From assembly GCA_025361765.1 (NCBI GenBank), contig JANYJS010000094.1, forward strand, positions 21,482 to 85,481: a stretch of 64,000 nt of DNA, read 5' to 3'. Below, one piece after another: positions 19,151 through 28,047 of this stretch (positions are counted from its first letter, which is position 1; the number at the start of each line of letters is the position of its first letter). The position numbers were made by a program, and so were the translations under genes. This stretch comes from Bacillota bacterium. GTDB taxonomy: Bacteria > Bacillota > Clostridia > Peptostreptococcales > Anaerovoracaceae. The notes below the pieces were generated by a model. The model was not told where the DNA came from. It worked only from the letters and a program-made list of their open reading frames with translations, and searched no databases.

Positions 19151-19897
19151 CTAATTTCTGATCTTAAACTCGCAATGCACAACGGCAGTTATTTCCTTTT
19201 CAAGCGAGTAGGTGTCGTTCATGCCATAATCTGAAACTTCATTTGAGTATAAAGGCGTGATTTGAATAACGCCCATATCCGCATATTTTAATCCGCCAAG
19301 GCTGCTTCCGGCATTTTCTGCAATCATTTCAGCACGCTTTTTTGCGTCTTTGGTTGCCTCGGCAAGCATAGTCACTTTGAGATCGGCAATCTTTGTGTAG
19401 AGATATTGAGGTGAATTAGATTGGAACTGGACTCCGTCATTAATCAGTTCTGTAGCATTTCTAGAAATCTCAGTAATCTTGTCTATTTCCGTTGAACTTA
19501 TGGTAACAGTTTGATTGAGATCATAATAATCGATCTGGCTCGTATACTGTCCATTAGGTAAAACGATATAATTTATCATGGTATTGATTGAAGAAAATAC
19601 TATTTTATCTTGAGTTACGCCTTTTTTGATTAAATAGTCATTCACCTTCACTTTACTGGCCTCCAGCTGTTTATAAGCGTCAACCAAAGTTGCGGCCTTA
19701 GCATTAAAACTGCCAGTCCAAACGATGAGATCTGAAGTGATTTGCTGCTTCGCTGAACCCGTAACAATGATGCTGTTATTTCCACCTTTTACAGAGACGA
19801 TACTGCTTCCAACTATAAGAGCGGAAACAATCACACCAATCACTATAATGGTAGCAAGAACACTGTTTGCAATAACTTTGTTTCTAAACTCATTCAT
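19151..19897 (-). CDS. SIMPL-domain (DUF541) membrane-anchored protein
   Basis: This 248-residue protein has one N-terminal membrane segment at about residues 8-31 and a SIMPL/DUF541 ectodomain, seen in IVVTGSAKQQITSDLIVWTGSF-like strands and the KKRAEMIAENAGSSLGGL helix near 185-205. Family members form ring-like oligomers, but their function is poorly known. A possible start at 19903 is two codons upstream; the AGGAG spacing of eight bases favours 19897. It is transcribed away from the M29 peptidase gene with only about 34 bases between, so they are likely one operon. Confidence 0.85.
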   Translation of the reverse strand: MNEFRNKVIANSVLATIIVIGVIVSALIVGSSIVSVKGGNNSIIVTGSAKQQITSDLIVWTGSFNAKAATLVDAYKQLEASKVKVNDYLIKKGVTQDKIVFSSINTMINYIVLPNGQYTSQIDYYDLNQTVTISSTEIDKITEISRNATELINDGVQFQSNSPQYLYTKIADLKVTMLAEATKDAKKRAEMIAENAGSSLGGLKYADMGVIQITPLYSNEVSDYGMNDTYSLEKEITAVVHCEFKIRN

Positions 19898-19931
19898 AAT
19901 CATTACTCCTATTCTTCTGAATGTGCAGATC

Positions 19932-21041
19932 CTATTTTAAATTTTCCGGATTCAAACAATCCAGTTCAGGCAAAACAAACAGACCATCCTTTCTAATAAG
20001 GATATCATCAAACCAGATTTCTCCTCCACCGTATTCTGGACGCTGAATTAGAACTAAATCCCAGTGTACTGCGGAATGGTTACCGTTAGAAGCATCTTCA
20101 TAAGAAGAGCCCGGTGTCAGATGAATACTGCCGGCTATTTTTTCGTCAAATAGGGTATCTTTCATAGGATCAAGGATATAGGGATTAACACCTATAGCAA
20201 ACTCGCCAAAATATCTGGCACCTTCATCGGTATCAAGAAGGGTATTGATTCGATCGTTGTTATTAGAAGTTGCTTTGACGATTTTACCATTTTCAATTTC
20301 GAAAACAATATTTTCGTAGGTAAAGCCTTCTTCAACGGAAGGGGTATTATAGGATATGATACCGTTCATGGACTCTCTGACAGGGGCTGTATAAACCTCG
20401 CCGTCTGGAATATTGCACTCTCCATCACATTTGATGACGCCGATATCTTTGATCGAGAAGCTCAAATCTGTCCCGGGTGCAGTAATACGGACTTTATCCG
20501 TTCTCTCCATTAGAGCCTTTAAAGGATCCATAGCTTTTGACATTCTACCATAATCCAGGTTACAGACATCATAATAAAAATCTTCGAAATGCTCAAGGCT
20601 AGTATTGGCCAGCTGAGCCATGGAATCATTTGGGTATCTTAGTATGACCCATTTTGTCTTGTCAACCCGATATTGAAGTACAGGACGAAGGGTTTTGCTA
20701 TAAAGCGTCATATTGGCAGGAGAAACATCAGCTTGTTCTGAAATATTGTCAGCTGCACGAACTGCAATAAAAGCATCCATACCTTTCATTTGCATGAGTT
20801 CAAAATCTCTTTGGAATTCCAACTGGGACTCTTCGCAATGAAGAATCAGTTCGCGTGTCAATGAGCTATCTTTAATTTCAAGATAAGGGAAGGCACCAGT
20901 GGCATAAATTTCCTTAATGATTTCTTTGATCAAAGGTTTTGCGGAAGCTCCGTTCATAGAGACCAGCACTTTCTCGCCCTTTTGTATTCTGCAGGAATAG
21001 TGCACGAGACCATCTGCTAATTTTTTAATTCTTGGATCCAT
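19932..21041 (-). CDS. M29-family aminopeptidase
   Basis: A metal-dependent aminopeptidase of family M29 (AmpS/PepS/aminopeptidase T type), which trims N-terminal residues from peptides in the cytoplasm. The 369-residue product has the active-site region GECNIPDGEVYTAP at about 205-218, and later conserved His, Tyr and Asp residues (NGNHSAVHWDLV near the end). GAGG lies seven bases before the ATG at 21041, preferred to an upstream ATG at 21047. With the opp importer next door it could process imported peptides (inference). Confidence 0.88.
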   Translation of the reverse strand: MDPRIKKLADGLVHYSCRIQKGEKVLVSMNGASAKPLIKEIIKEIYATGAFPYLEIKDSSLTRELILHCEESQLEFQRDFELMQMKGMDAFIAVRAADNISEQADVSPANMTLYSKTLRPVLQYRVDKTKWVILRYPNDSMAQLANTSLEHFEDFYYDVCNLDYGRMSKAMDPLKALMERTDKVRITAPGTDLSFSIKDIGVIKCDGECNIPDGEVYTAPVRESMNGIISYNTPSVEEGFTYENIVFEIENGKIVKATSNNNDRINTLLDTDEGARYFGEFAIGVNPYILDPMKDTLFDEKIAGSIHLTPGSSYEDASNGNHSAVHWDLVLIQRPEYGGGEIWFDDILIRKDGLFVLPELDCLNPENLK

Positions 21042-21090
21042 TATCATACCTCATTTCTTTTTGTGGATTGAAACAATATTGCTATATTGC

Positions 21091-21120
21091 AGTATATCAA
21101 GAATATAGCCTAAGTGTAAA
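21091..21120 (-). promoter_or_regulatory. Promoter of the aminopeptidase-SIMPL transcript
   Basis: On the minus strand TTTACA and TATACT are separated by 18 bases, about 50 bases before the aminopeptidase start. Confidence 0.5.
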
Positions 21121-21200
21121 TAGATGTATGCATATTGCATAAAGATTACTTTAGGATTGCAATACATATGTGACACAGGCCCCAAAAGGAAAGCATAATT

Positions 21201-21250
21201 ACTCAAATTGAGTAAAGTTTATTTACCTAAGATTTAATCTGTGTTAATAT
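21201..21250 (+). promoter_or_regulatory. Promoter of the lipid kinase gene with upstream palindrome
   Basis: TTTACC at 21222-21227 and TAATAT at 21245-21250 are 17 bases apart. A perfect palindrome ACTCAAATTGAGT (21201-21213) lies just upstream of the -35 box and could be a protein-binding site. Confidence 0.5.
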
Positions 21251-21279
21251 GATGAGGTATCTTATCTTAGGGAGAAAAA

Positions 21280-22215
21280 ATGAAGCATGTTTTTGTCATT
21301 AATCCAGTAGCGGGAAAATCTCTAGCTGAGAAAGAGCTCGTACCTAAAATCAATAAAATTCAGGAAACGCTTGATGTGGAAATTGAAACTTATATCACAA
21401 AGGGCTTTTTGGATGCGGAAAAATTTGTCAGGTTAAGATCACAGACAGGGGAGGCCATACGTTTTTATGCCTGTGGTGGGGATGGGACGTTAAATGAGGT
21501 CATAAATGGGGCTTATGGCTATGATAACGCCGAAGTTGGCGTTATCCCAATAGGAACTGGTAATGATTTTATCAAAACATTTACAAATCAGGGTTATTTC
21601 AGTGATTTGGAAAGACAGATCAAAGCTGAATCTATGGTCGTGGATTTGATGGATTATAATGGCCGTCTTTGCGCTAATGTCTGCAATATCGGATTTGATA
21701 GCGAGGTGGCAGACAAAATTGCAACATTGAAGACCTATCCACTGATTGGCGGGCATATGGCTTACGGGATTGGCATTTTACAACAATTCTTTAATAAAAT
21801 GGGAGAAATCTTCCGTATCGAGTTAGAAGATGGCGAGGTAATTGAGAAGACCATGCTCCTTGTCGCTATTGGTAATGGATCTTTTTATGGAGGAGGATTC
21901 ATGGCGCTTCCCCTTGCATCTAGAGTTTCAGAAATGCTGGATATATGCATAGTCAACAAAATAAGCAGACTTCAGTTTATCAGCCTGATTAAGGATTATA
22001 AAAAGGGAAAGCATACCGAAAATCCGAAATTCAAGGACTGTGTCATCTATAGAAAAAGCAGGTTTGCCCATATCTATGGCACTAAAGAATTCAAGCTATG
22101 TGTGGATGGAGAAATAACCCTTACTCGCGATGTAAAGCTTCAGGTAGTGCCAAAGGCGTTGAAATTTGCAGTGCCTCTGGGTTGTAAAATCATAGAGTCT
22201 ACTATATTGTCATAA
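21280..22215 (+). CDS. Diacylglycerol kinase-family lipid kinase
   Basis: This 311-residue protein belongs to the DagK/YegS/sphingosine kinase family. It has the nucleotide-binding motifs GGDGTLNEVINGA starting at residue 66 and GTGNDF at 92-97, plus an early NPVAGK motif. DgkB of Firmicutes phosphorylates diacylglycerol in lipoteichoic-acid and phospholipid turnover, which is the likely but unproven role. GGGAG precedes the ATG. A tRNA gene follows only 12 bases after the stop. Confidence 0.88.
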   Translation: MKHVFVINPVAGKSLAEKELVPKINKIQETLDVEIETYITKGFLDAEKFVRLRSQTGEAIRFYACGGDGTLNEVINGAYGYDNAEVGVIPIGTGNDFIKTFTNQGYFSDLERQIKAESMVVDLMDYNGRLCANVCNIGFDSEVADKIATLKTYPLIGGHMAYGIGILQQFFNKMGEIFRIELEDGEVIEKTMLLVAIGNGSFYGGGFMALPLASRVSEMLDICIVNKISRLQFISLIKDYKKGKHTENPKFKDCVIYRKSRFAHIYGTKEFKLCVDGEITLTRDVKLQVVPKALKFAVPLGCKIIESTILS

Positions 22216-22226
22216 AATATCAATTT

Positions 22227-22315
22227 GGAGGGTTGTCCGAGAGGTCAATGGTGTAGCACTCGAAATGCTATGTTCTCAAAAGGAACCCAGGGTTCGAATC
22301 CCTGACCCTCCGCCA
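22227..22315 (+). tRNA. tRNA-Ser (anticodon CGA)
   Basis: A complete class II tRNA. The acceptor GGAGGGT pairs with ACCCTCC, the anticodon stem TAGCA/TGCTA encloses loop CTCGAAA with anticodon CGA, and a long variable arm follows. The T arm is CAGGG/CCCTG around TTCGAAT, and a 3' GCCA is encoded. The long variable arm and anticodon identify serine, reading UCG. Confidence 0.95.
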
Positions 22316-22393
22316 AATGCTTACTAAACCCCATAGGACTTTGTTGCTTCGGATGTCAATTGTGCGTTGTGAATGTCTATATACACGCCTCTC

Positions 22394-22434
22394 AATGCCA
22401 CCCTAGCGCCGCGTCTTATGGGGCATTTTTATTT
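22394..22434 (+). terminator. Probable terminator of the tRNA-Ser transcript
   Basis: AATGC and GCATT form the base of an interrupted hairpin with an inner CCCTA/TA-T-GGG part, followed by TTTATTT. The stem has bulges, so the call is moderate. Confidence 0.45.
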
Positions 22435-22773
22435 CACGATAAAGATGACCTGCACGAGGAGCATATAGCAAACGGTGCCAACGAGAATACTGATCAAATT
22501 ATTGCGCTTCCATACATGCAGCAGAACTACGAAAAAAATGGAAATCAATGCAGGTAGTCCAAAAGGATATTTGAAAGGTGTCTCAAAGCGTATACTATAA
22601 ATGAGGAGCATAGCCATTATGGCAGGTGGTAGAATATTGCCTATATAAAGAACGTATTTGGAGGGCTGCTTATCCCCTGAGAAAAAAAGGAAGGGTAGAG
22701 TCCGAGTGAAAATTGTTACTAATGATACAACCGTTATGATTAGTAGTAAATTTGCTATAGTTGTTGTTTGCAT
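22429..22773 (-). CDS. azlD: Branched-chain amino acid exporter subunit AzlD
   Basis: A 114-residue membrane protein with about four hydrophobic segments, the small partner of AzlC in the LIV-E branched-chain amino-acid efflux family. It has the RTLPFLFF motif near residue 24 and the LPALISI stretch typical of AzlD. Its start overlaps the end of azlC by 19 bases, which implies translational coupling. Export of branched-chain amino acids or analogues is known for relatives; the direction and substrate here are inferred. Confidence 0.9.
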   Translation of the reverse strand: MQTTTIANLLLIITVVSLVTIFTRTLPFLFFSGDKQPSKYVLYIGNILPPAIMAMLLIYSIRFETPFKYPFGLPALISIFFVVLLHVWKRNNLISILVGTVCYMLLVQVIFIVK

Positions 22774-23453
22774 TGCCTTATTTCCTCAGCTTCAAGCGTT
22801 GCTATTTTTGTTTCCAGAATTGGCTTTAACGCAGTTAAAATTAGAATTATGGCAAACATCGCAGGAACGAGCATATTTGTAGCACCAAAAATACTGAGTG
22901 AGAACACTGCGCAGATTAGTCCGATTAGCGCCGGAATGCGCGTAGGAAAAGACAACCACTGCTCTGTGCAGATGACCGCGAATAGGGCAGTCATTGTAAA
23001 TTCTATGCCTGTCGTATCAAGACTGAGCATTGATCCAAACAAGGCGCCTATTAGTGTACCTGAAATCCAATAGATTTGATTCAAAAGAGCGATGCAAAAG
23101 AAAAAAGTACCAGCGTCTACTCCGGCTGGAACTTTAGTGGAGCATAATAAGGCATAAGTCTCGTCGGTCAATGCAAATATCATATAAGGTTTCTTAGAGC
23201 CCATATTTTTGAACCGGTTAATAAAGGTCAAGCCATAAAACATATGACGCATATTGACAATGAATGTGACCAAAGCAATTTCCAAAAGGCCATTGGCGCC
23301 AGATAAAAAATTGATCATGACAAACTGCATTGAACCTGCATAGACAGTTAAACTAATTAAACCAGCCCACAAAAAATTCAACCCGGTATTTTGCACGAGC
23401 AATCCGAAGGCCATGCCTACCACTATATAGCCAATCATAATGGGCACTGTCAC
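22755..23453 (-). CDS. azlC: Branched-chain amino acid exporter subunit AzlC
   Basis: Large subunit of an AzlCD-type exporter: at least 232 residues, strongly hydrophobic, with the family stretch MIGYIVVGMAFGLL near the start and SLTVYAGSMQFV shortly after. The start is problematic. The GTG at 23453 has no ribosome site and cuts off codons for IKNALKLAFPVT, which resemble the normal AzlC N-terminus. An ATT at 23483 preceded by AGAGG at nine bases would restore it (242 residues). It follows the flavoprotein gene closely on the same strand. Confidence 0.88.
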   Translation of the reverse strand: MTVPIMIGYIVVGMAFGLLVQNTGLNFLWAGLISLTVYAGSMQFVMINFLSGANGLLEIALVTFIVNMRHMFYGLTFINRFKNMGSKKPYMIFALTDETYALLCSTKVPAGVDAGTFFFCIALLNQIYWISGTLIGALFGSMLSLDTTGIEFTMTALFAVICTEQWLSFPTRIPALIGLICAVFSLSIFGATNMLVPAMFAIILILTALKPILETKIATLEAEEIRQCKQQL

Positions 23454-23502
23454 TGGAAAAGCTAATTTAAGAGCGTTTTTAATGAGCTTAATCCTCTACT
23501 TT

Positions 23503-24762
23503 CTATTTTGTTGCACATATATAAGCCGAAGAAAAAGCAAATTGAAGATTATAACCACCGGTATCGCCGTCAATATTGAGAACCTCTCCGGCGAAGAACA
23601 GACCAGGATATTTTTCAGACTCTAATGTCTTAGGATTGATACCACTAAGAGATACACCACCGGCGGTGACCATAGCAAGATTATAGCCACCCAAACCGCT
23701 AATCCTATAGGAATCAGCAGTAAGCAGATTGATAATCGCCTTAAGATGGCGGTCTGAAACTTGAGAGATTTTTTGGGTGGAATCGACTTTGGCTCTTTGG
23801 CAAATGATCTCAAGAAATCTTTTGGGAAGGCCCAAGTATTCATATAAAAAAGTCAGCAATTGCTGTTGATTGCCTGGCATGCGATTTTTAAAACCGGTCA
23901 ATATGGTTTTGGCATCCTTGCTTGTATAATAGTTGATTTGCAGTTGATTGCCTACAGCTGCATATCTAGAAATATTAATGATCGCTGGCCCAGAAAAATT
24001 CCTGTGAGTAAGCAAAATATCACCTTGAATTTCTGCGGTGATGATCTTTTCAAATTTACGTTCTGTTCCGGCTATCTTTTCTAAAGAATAGATAGAAATT
24101 TTAGCGTCTGGAAAGGATATGCCCGCTAAAGTTTCATAGGGATAATTATGAACATGAATAGGAACGAGGGCGGGTTTTGGTGGTATGATTTCAATATTAA
24201 GATTTTTAAGCACATTAAAAATACTGCCATCAGAACCAGTGGCTGGGTAGGAGCATCCTCCGCAGGCTATAATCAGCTTGCGGGTTTTATAAGTTCCGTT
24301 AGGACAAGTGACAGTGTAAGTTTTATAAGCCCTGGAATTCTCATCATCATTATAACTGATGACATCTACAGGGGAATTGTAGACAAACTGAAAACCGTTG
24401 TCATGACACTTGTGTGCAAGAGCATTGACAACATCCTTCGACTTAAGCGAAGCTGGAAAAACTTTGCCATCTTCACGTTCGATCAGCTTGACGCCAAGCT
24501 GTTCGAAATAATCCTGCAAAGACTTATTATTGAATTTATATAACACATAGCGAATTTTCCTGCCATTTTCGCCGTAATGCGAAATAAACTCTTTGATGCT
24601 GCCGCCATAAGTCAAATTACATTGACCAGCGCCAGAAAGCAGAAGCTTATTGCCCAGAGTTTTGGTTTTTTCTAAAATTAATCCTTTAACCGCAGAGGAG
24701 TAACTTGCACCCGCGAATAATCCTGCTGCTCCTGCTCCGACGATGATTACATCATAAATCAT
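23503..24762 (-). CDS. HI0933-family FAD-dependent oxidoreductase
   Basis: A 419-residue flavoprotein of the HI0933/BaiN-like family. The N-terminal dinucleotide-binding loop is VGAGAAGLFAG at about 8-18. The family motifs NKLLLSGAGQCNLT (about 38-51) and, near the end, LFFAGEVLNIDGDTGGYN follow, the latter binding FAD. Gut-bacterial relatives reduce bile-acid intermediates, but most members have no assigned substrate, so none is given here. AAGGATCACT precedes the ATG. It leads a short minus-strand unit with azlC and azlD. Confidence 0.88.
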   Translation of the reverse strand: MIYDVIIVGAGAAGLFAGASYSSAVKGLILEKTKTLGNKLLLSGAGQCNLTYGGSIKEFISHYGENGRKIRYVLYKFNNKSLQDYFEQLGVKLIEREDGKVFPASLKSKDVVNALAHKCHDNGFQFVYNSPVDVISYNDDENSRAYKTYTVTCPNGTYKTRKLIIACGGCSYPATGSDGSIFNVLKNLNIEIIPPKPALVPIHVHNYPYETLAGISFPDAKISIYSLEKIAGTERKFEKIITAEIQGDILLTHRNFSGPAIINISRYAAVGNQLQINYYTSKDAKTILTGFKNRMPGNQQQLLTFLYEYLGLPKRFLEIICQRAKVDSTQKISQVSDRHLKAIINLLTADSYRISGLGGYNLAMVTAGGVSLSGINPKTLESEKYPGLFFAGEVLNIDGDTGGYNLQFAFSSAYICATK

Positions 24763-25011
24763 AGTGATCCTTACTTTTATATCTCATTTTCTATATGCGA
24801 TGGCCAATAAAACACAAACGAACTTTTTTAATTTATGTCTTATTATATCATAGATTTCAACGTATAGTTAGAATATTTGCATCATTAAATGTTATATTAT
24901 CAAGAATTTATTACTATAGATGAACAGACTTCTGAAATAAAGTATAGACAGTTTAAGATAAATAGATGACAATGAAATCAGAAGAAGAATAATAATTGGG
25001 AGGTTAGTACC

Positions 25012-26052
25012 ATGACGGAAAACACTAATTCTGAATTTGAACTGCAGAACAAAGATATGCCCCAACAAAAAAAGACATTAGGCATAAAGTCAAAAAAAAA
25101 TATTATGGTTTGGGTGGCTATCATTATAATCATCATAGTAGCAGCCTTATTTATTAAATGGACATCAAATTATTTTGGCAATTGGTTTTACGGCAACGAT
25201 CAATATGTCAGTACTAGTCCGAACATAGCCGTGCTCTATGTCGAAGGCACCATAATGAGTACCAGCGTTGACAGTTTTCAAATGCCAGTCGGCTACCAAC
25301 ATCAGTGGACGCTGAATCAAATCGATGATTTGATAAATGACTCCTATAATAAGGCAATAATGCTTGTGATCAACTCTCCTGGCGGAGGCGTTTATGAAAG
25401 TGATGAACTTTATCTTAAACTGAAAGAGTATCGGGATCAAACGGGAAGACCCATCTATGCGACTATGGGTTCCATGGCGGCGTCGGGCGGCTACTATATT
25501 GCGACCGCTTCAGATAAAATCTATGCCAATAGGAATACTTGGACGGGCTCTATTGGTGTAACCATTGGCACTTTCTATGATATCTCGGAGTTCCTTGCCA
25601 AAAATGGCGTTAAAACAAAGACGATAACCTCCGGTAACAATAAGGCTATGGGCAGCATGACTGACCCCATGACCGCGGAGCAGCTTGCAATATTTCAATC
25701 TTTAGTCAACGAAGCTTATGAACAATTCACGGGAATAGTGGCAAAGGAAAGAAAGATGGATCTGTCGGTGGTTAAAAAATTAGCTGATGGTAGAATTTAT
25801 ACAGCCAAGCAGGCTCTTTCTAATGGTCTTGTGGACGCTATAGGGACAAGGCAGGAAGCCATGTCGGATTTGATCGCAACCTATAAGTTGTCGGATTGTG
25901 AAATCGTAGATTTGATTTATACAGACAATTCGTTTTTGGGCAAATTGTTATCATCCAAGCTGCCAAGCTTGCCTATGAGTGATACTTCTGCCATTCTTCA
26001 AATGGTAAATAGCAGCAGACACACACCGATCTCCTATACCTTCGAGTGGTAG
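25012..26052 (+). CDS. sppA: Signal peptide peptidase SppA
   Basis: Membrane-bound serine protease of family S49 that degrades cleaved signal peptides. The 346-residue product has a cytoplasmic N-terminus, one membrane segment at about 31-49, then a single protease domain. The predicted nucleophile is S158 in MAASGGYY and the general base is K211 in GNNKAMGS. The GSIGVTIG strand and SPGGG oxyanion region are also present. GGGAGG precedes the ATG. About 250 bases upstream lack a gene or a clear promoter. Confidence 0.93.
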   Translation: MTENTNSEFELQNKDMPQQKKTLGIKSKKNIMVWVAIIIIIIVAALFIKWTSNYFGNWFYGNDQYVSTSPNIAVLYVEGTIMSTSVDSFQMPVGYQHQWTLNQIDDLINDSYNKAIMLVINSPGGGVYESDELYLKLKEYRDQTGRPIYATMGSMAASGGYYIATASDKIYANRNTWTGSIGVTIGTFYDISEFLAKNGVKTKTITSGNNKAMGSMTDPMTAEQLAIFQSLVNEAYEQFTGIVAKERKMDLSVVKKLADGRIYTAKQALSNGLVDAIGTRQEAMSDLIATYKLSDCEIVDLIYTDNSFLGKLLSSKLPSLPMSDTSAILQMVNSSRHTPISYTFEW

Positions 26053-26141
26053 TTGGATTCCTGAAACGTTTTAGAATAATGGCAATAGCACTAGCATAGG
26101 TGTATTGACCTTTTCATTTAGGTTTTCGGTTTAAGTTTTTT

Positions 26142-26192
26142 CGAAGGGCCAACAATTGTCAAGCTGATCAGCTTGACATTGTTGGCCCTTCG
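26142..26192. repeat. 51-bp near-perfect palindrome
   Basis: Two arms of about 25 bases, beginning CGAAGGGCC and ending GGCCCTTCG, are complementary with one extra T in the left arm and no loop. The right arm contains TTGACA. It could be a terminator of sppA, an operator, or both. No T-tract follows on either strand. Confidence 0.8.
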
Positions 26193-26201
26193 TGCTATTG
26201 T
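26173..26201 (+). promoter_or_regulatory. Probable promoter of ylxM-ffh inside and beside the palindrome
   Basis: Consensus TTGACA at 26173-26178 is 17 bases from TATTGT at 26196-26201. The -35 box lies in the right arm of the palindrome, so any protein bound there would block it. Confidence 0.5.
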
Positions 26202-26233
26202 AAAAAAAGGATGGTTTCAGAGAAGGGGTATGA

Positions 26234-26590
26234 ATGTTTGAAAAAATAATCGCAATGAGTTTGCTTTATGATTTTTATGGACAATTATTGACGATCAAAC
26301 AGCAGGAAATACTCGAAATGTATTACAATGACAACTATACATTGGCAGAGATTGCCAAAGAACTTGGCGTTAGCAGGCAAGCCGTTTATGATTCAATTAA
26401 GAAAGCTGAAAAAATCTTGTTCGACTACGAAGATAAGCTCGGATTGACGACTAAATTTCAGGAGACAAATGAAGCTATTGGCAAAATTAACAAATTTATT
26501 GAACAAGCATTGTCTGAACCAGCTACGGATACCAGCCTTCGCAAAGAGTTGATGGAAATTAAAGCTATTATTGATAAACTAAATGACTAA
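26234..26590 (+). CDS. ylxM: YlxM-family DNA-binding protein (SRP-associated)
   Basis: A 118-residue protein whose N-terminal half is a sigma-70 region 4-like helix-turn-helix ([21 protein letters not shown] at about 36-56), followed by a helical tail. Genes of this family sit directly before ffh in most Firmicutes. In streptococci YlxM modulates the signal recognition particle. The ribosome site AGAAGGGG precedes the ATG. It begins a unit with ffh, 21 bases downstream. The usual ftsY gene is not adjacent here. Confidence 0.92.
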   Translation: MFEKIIAMSLLYDFYGQLLTIKQQEILEMYYNDNYTLAEIAKELGVSRQAVYDSIKKAEKILFDYEDKLGLTTKFQETNEAIGKINKFIEQALSEPATDTSLRKELMEIKAIIDKLND

Positions 26591-26611
26591 ATATGAAATG
26601 GAGACAGCATT

Positions 26612-27946
26612 ATGGCATTTGAGGGTCTTTCAGAAAAGCTTCAAAATGTATTTAAAAAACTTAAAGGTAAAGGCATCTTAACTGAAACGGATATCAACGA
26701 GGCTATGCGTGAGGTTAAACTTGCTTTACTTGAGGCTGATGTCAATTTTAAAGTGGTAAAAGAATTTGTTGAAAAAGTTAAGGAAAAGTCGCTGGGACAA
26801 GACGTTCTATCGAGCCTGACTCCGGGACAACAGGTCATAAAAATCGTCAATGAAGAACTCATAACGCTAATGGGCGGGACGAATAGCAAGCTGACTTTTT
26901 CGCCAAGAGGATTTACCGTAATCCTAATGGTTGGTCTTCAGGGCACGGGTAAAACAACCACCTGTGGAAAACTGGCGGTTTATCTAAAGAAGAATGGCAA
27001 AAAACCTATGATGGCCGCTTGCGACGTTTATAGGCCAGCTGCCATCGACCAGCTTGAAATAATCGGCAGCAAGATTGGCGTTCCTGTATTCACTCTGAGG
27101 GAGTCAAACCAGCCCGAATTCATTGCAGAACAGGCGGTCAAAGAGGCTGAGTTAAAAGGATATGATGTTCTGATTATTGACACATCAGGAAGGCTTCACA
27201 TTGATGATGAATTGATGGATGAGCTGGTCAGAATCAAGACAAGAACAAAGCCCCATGAAATATTGCTGGTTGTCGATGCTATGACAGGACAAGATGCAGT
27301 TAATGCTGCAGAAGGCTTCAATGCTAAGCTTGGCATCGATGGCATTATTATGACAAAACTAGATGGAGACTCAAGAGGCGGCGCAGCTTTGTCGGTTAAA
27401 GCTGTGACAGGAAAACCCATAAAATTCGTGGGTGTCGGAGAAAAATCCGACGCATTAGAACAATTTCACCCAGAAAGAATGGCTTCTAGAATTCTTGGTA
27501 TGGGCGATATGATGAGCTTAATCGAAAAAGCGCAGGATCATTTTGACGAGAAAAATGCTGCTGAACTTGAAAGAAAAATGAAGAAAAATGAGTTTACGCT
27601 TCAGGACTTTCTCGATCAAATCGGTCAGATCAAAAAAATGGGTGGTCTTACGAAAATGATGGATATGTTGCCAGGCATGAACAATAAAGCACTCCAGGAA
27701 GCTAATGTTGATGAGAAGGAATTTATCCATATGGAGGCGATTATTCAGTCGATGAGTAAACAGGAGCGTAAAGACCCTTCGTTGCTTAACGGAAGCAGAA
27801 GAAAAAGGATAGCAGCAGGAGCTGGCGTCCCTGTCAGCAAGGTCAACGGACTGATCAAAAAATATGAAGATGCTAAGAAAATGATGAAACAGTTTGTTAA
27901 TGGACCAAAGCATAAGAGAAACAGTATGTTTCGCGGCTTTCAATAA
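26612..27946 (+). CDS. ffh: Signal recognition particle protein Ffh
   Basis: Ffh binds signal sequences and 4.5S RNA and, with FtsY, targets nascent proteins to the membrane. The 444-residue product has the N domain, a G domain with GLQGTGKTT at 108-116 and DTSGRLH, and a methionine-rich M domain from about residue 300 including MMDMLPGMNN. AATGGAGAC precedes the ATG. The order ylxM-ffh-rpsP-khpA-rimM-trmD is the classic Firmicute arrangement. Confidence 0.97.
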   Translation: MAFEGLSEKLQNVFKKLKGKGILTETDINEAMREVKLALLEADVNFKVVKEFVEKVKEKSLGQDVLSSLTPGQQVIKIVNEELITLMGGTNSKLTFSPRGFTVILMVGLQGTGKTTTCGKLAVYLKKNGKKPMMAACDVYRPAAIDQLEIIGSKIGVPVFTLRESNQPEFIAEQAVKEAELKGYDVLIIDTSGRLHIDDELMDELVRIKTRTKPHEILLVVDAMTGQDAVNAAEGFNAKLGIDGIIMTKLDGDSRGGAALSVKAVTGKPIKFVGVGEKSDALEQFHPERMASRILGMGDMMSLIEKAQDHFDEKNAAELERKMKKNEFTLQDFLDQIGQIKKMGGLTKMMDMLPGMNNKALQEANVDEKEFIHMEAIIQSMSKQERKDPSLLNGSRRKRIAAGAGVPVSKVNGLIKKYEDAKKMMKQFVNGPKHKRNSMFRGFQ

Positions 27947-27989
27947 AATAATAGTTGATTAAATTCAGCATGCTGAGTTTAACATAGAT

Positions 27990-28017
27990 AGGTGGGAGCG
28001 GCATTGCCCTTGCACCT
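27990..28017 (+). promoter_or_regulatory. Two-part hairpin in the rpsP leader
   Basis: AGGTG pairs with CACCT and an inner GGC pairs with GCC around an ATT loop, with an internal loop between. It lies about 30 bases before rpsP. A second small palindrome, TCAGCATGCTGA, lies at 27965-27976. A regulatory or processing role is possible but unproven. Confidence 0.35.
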
Positions 28018-28047
28018 TAAACAAAGATTAATTAGGAGGTGAAAAAA

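Noticed and set aside
22227..22434. tRNA-Ser as an integration site of a mobile element
   Set aside because: No integrase gene and no second copy of the tRNA 3' end in the downstream region; neighbouring genes are ordinary transport genes.
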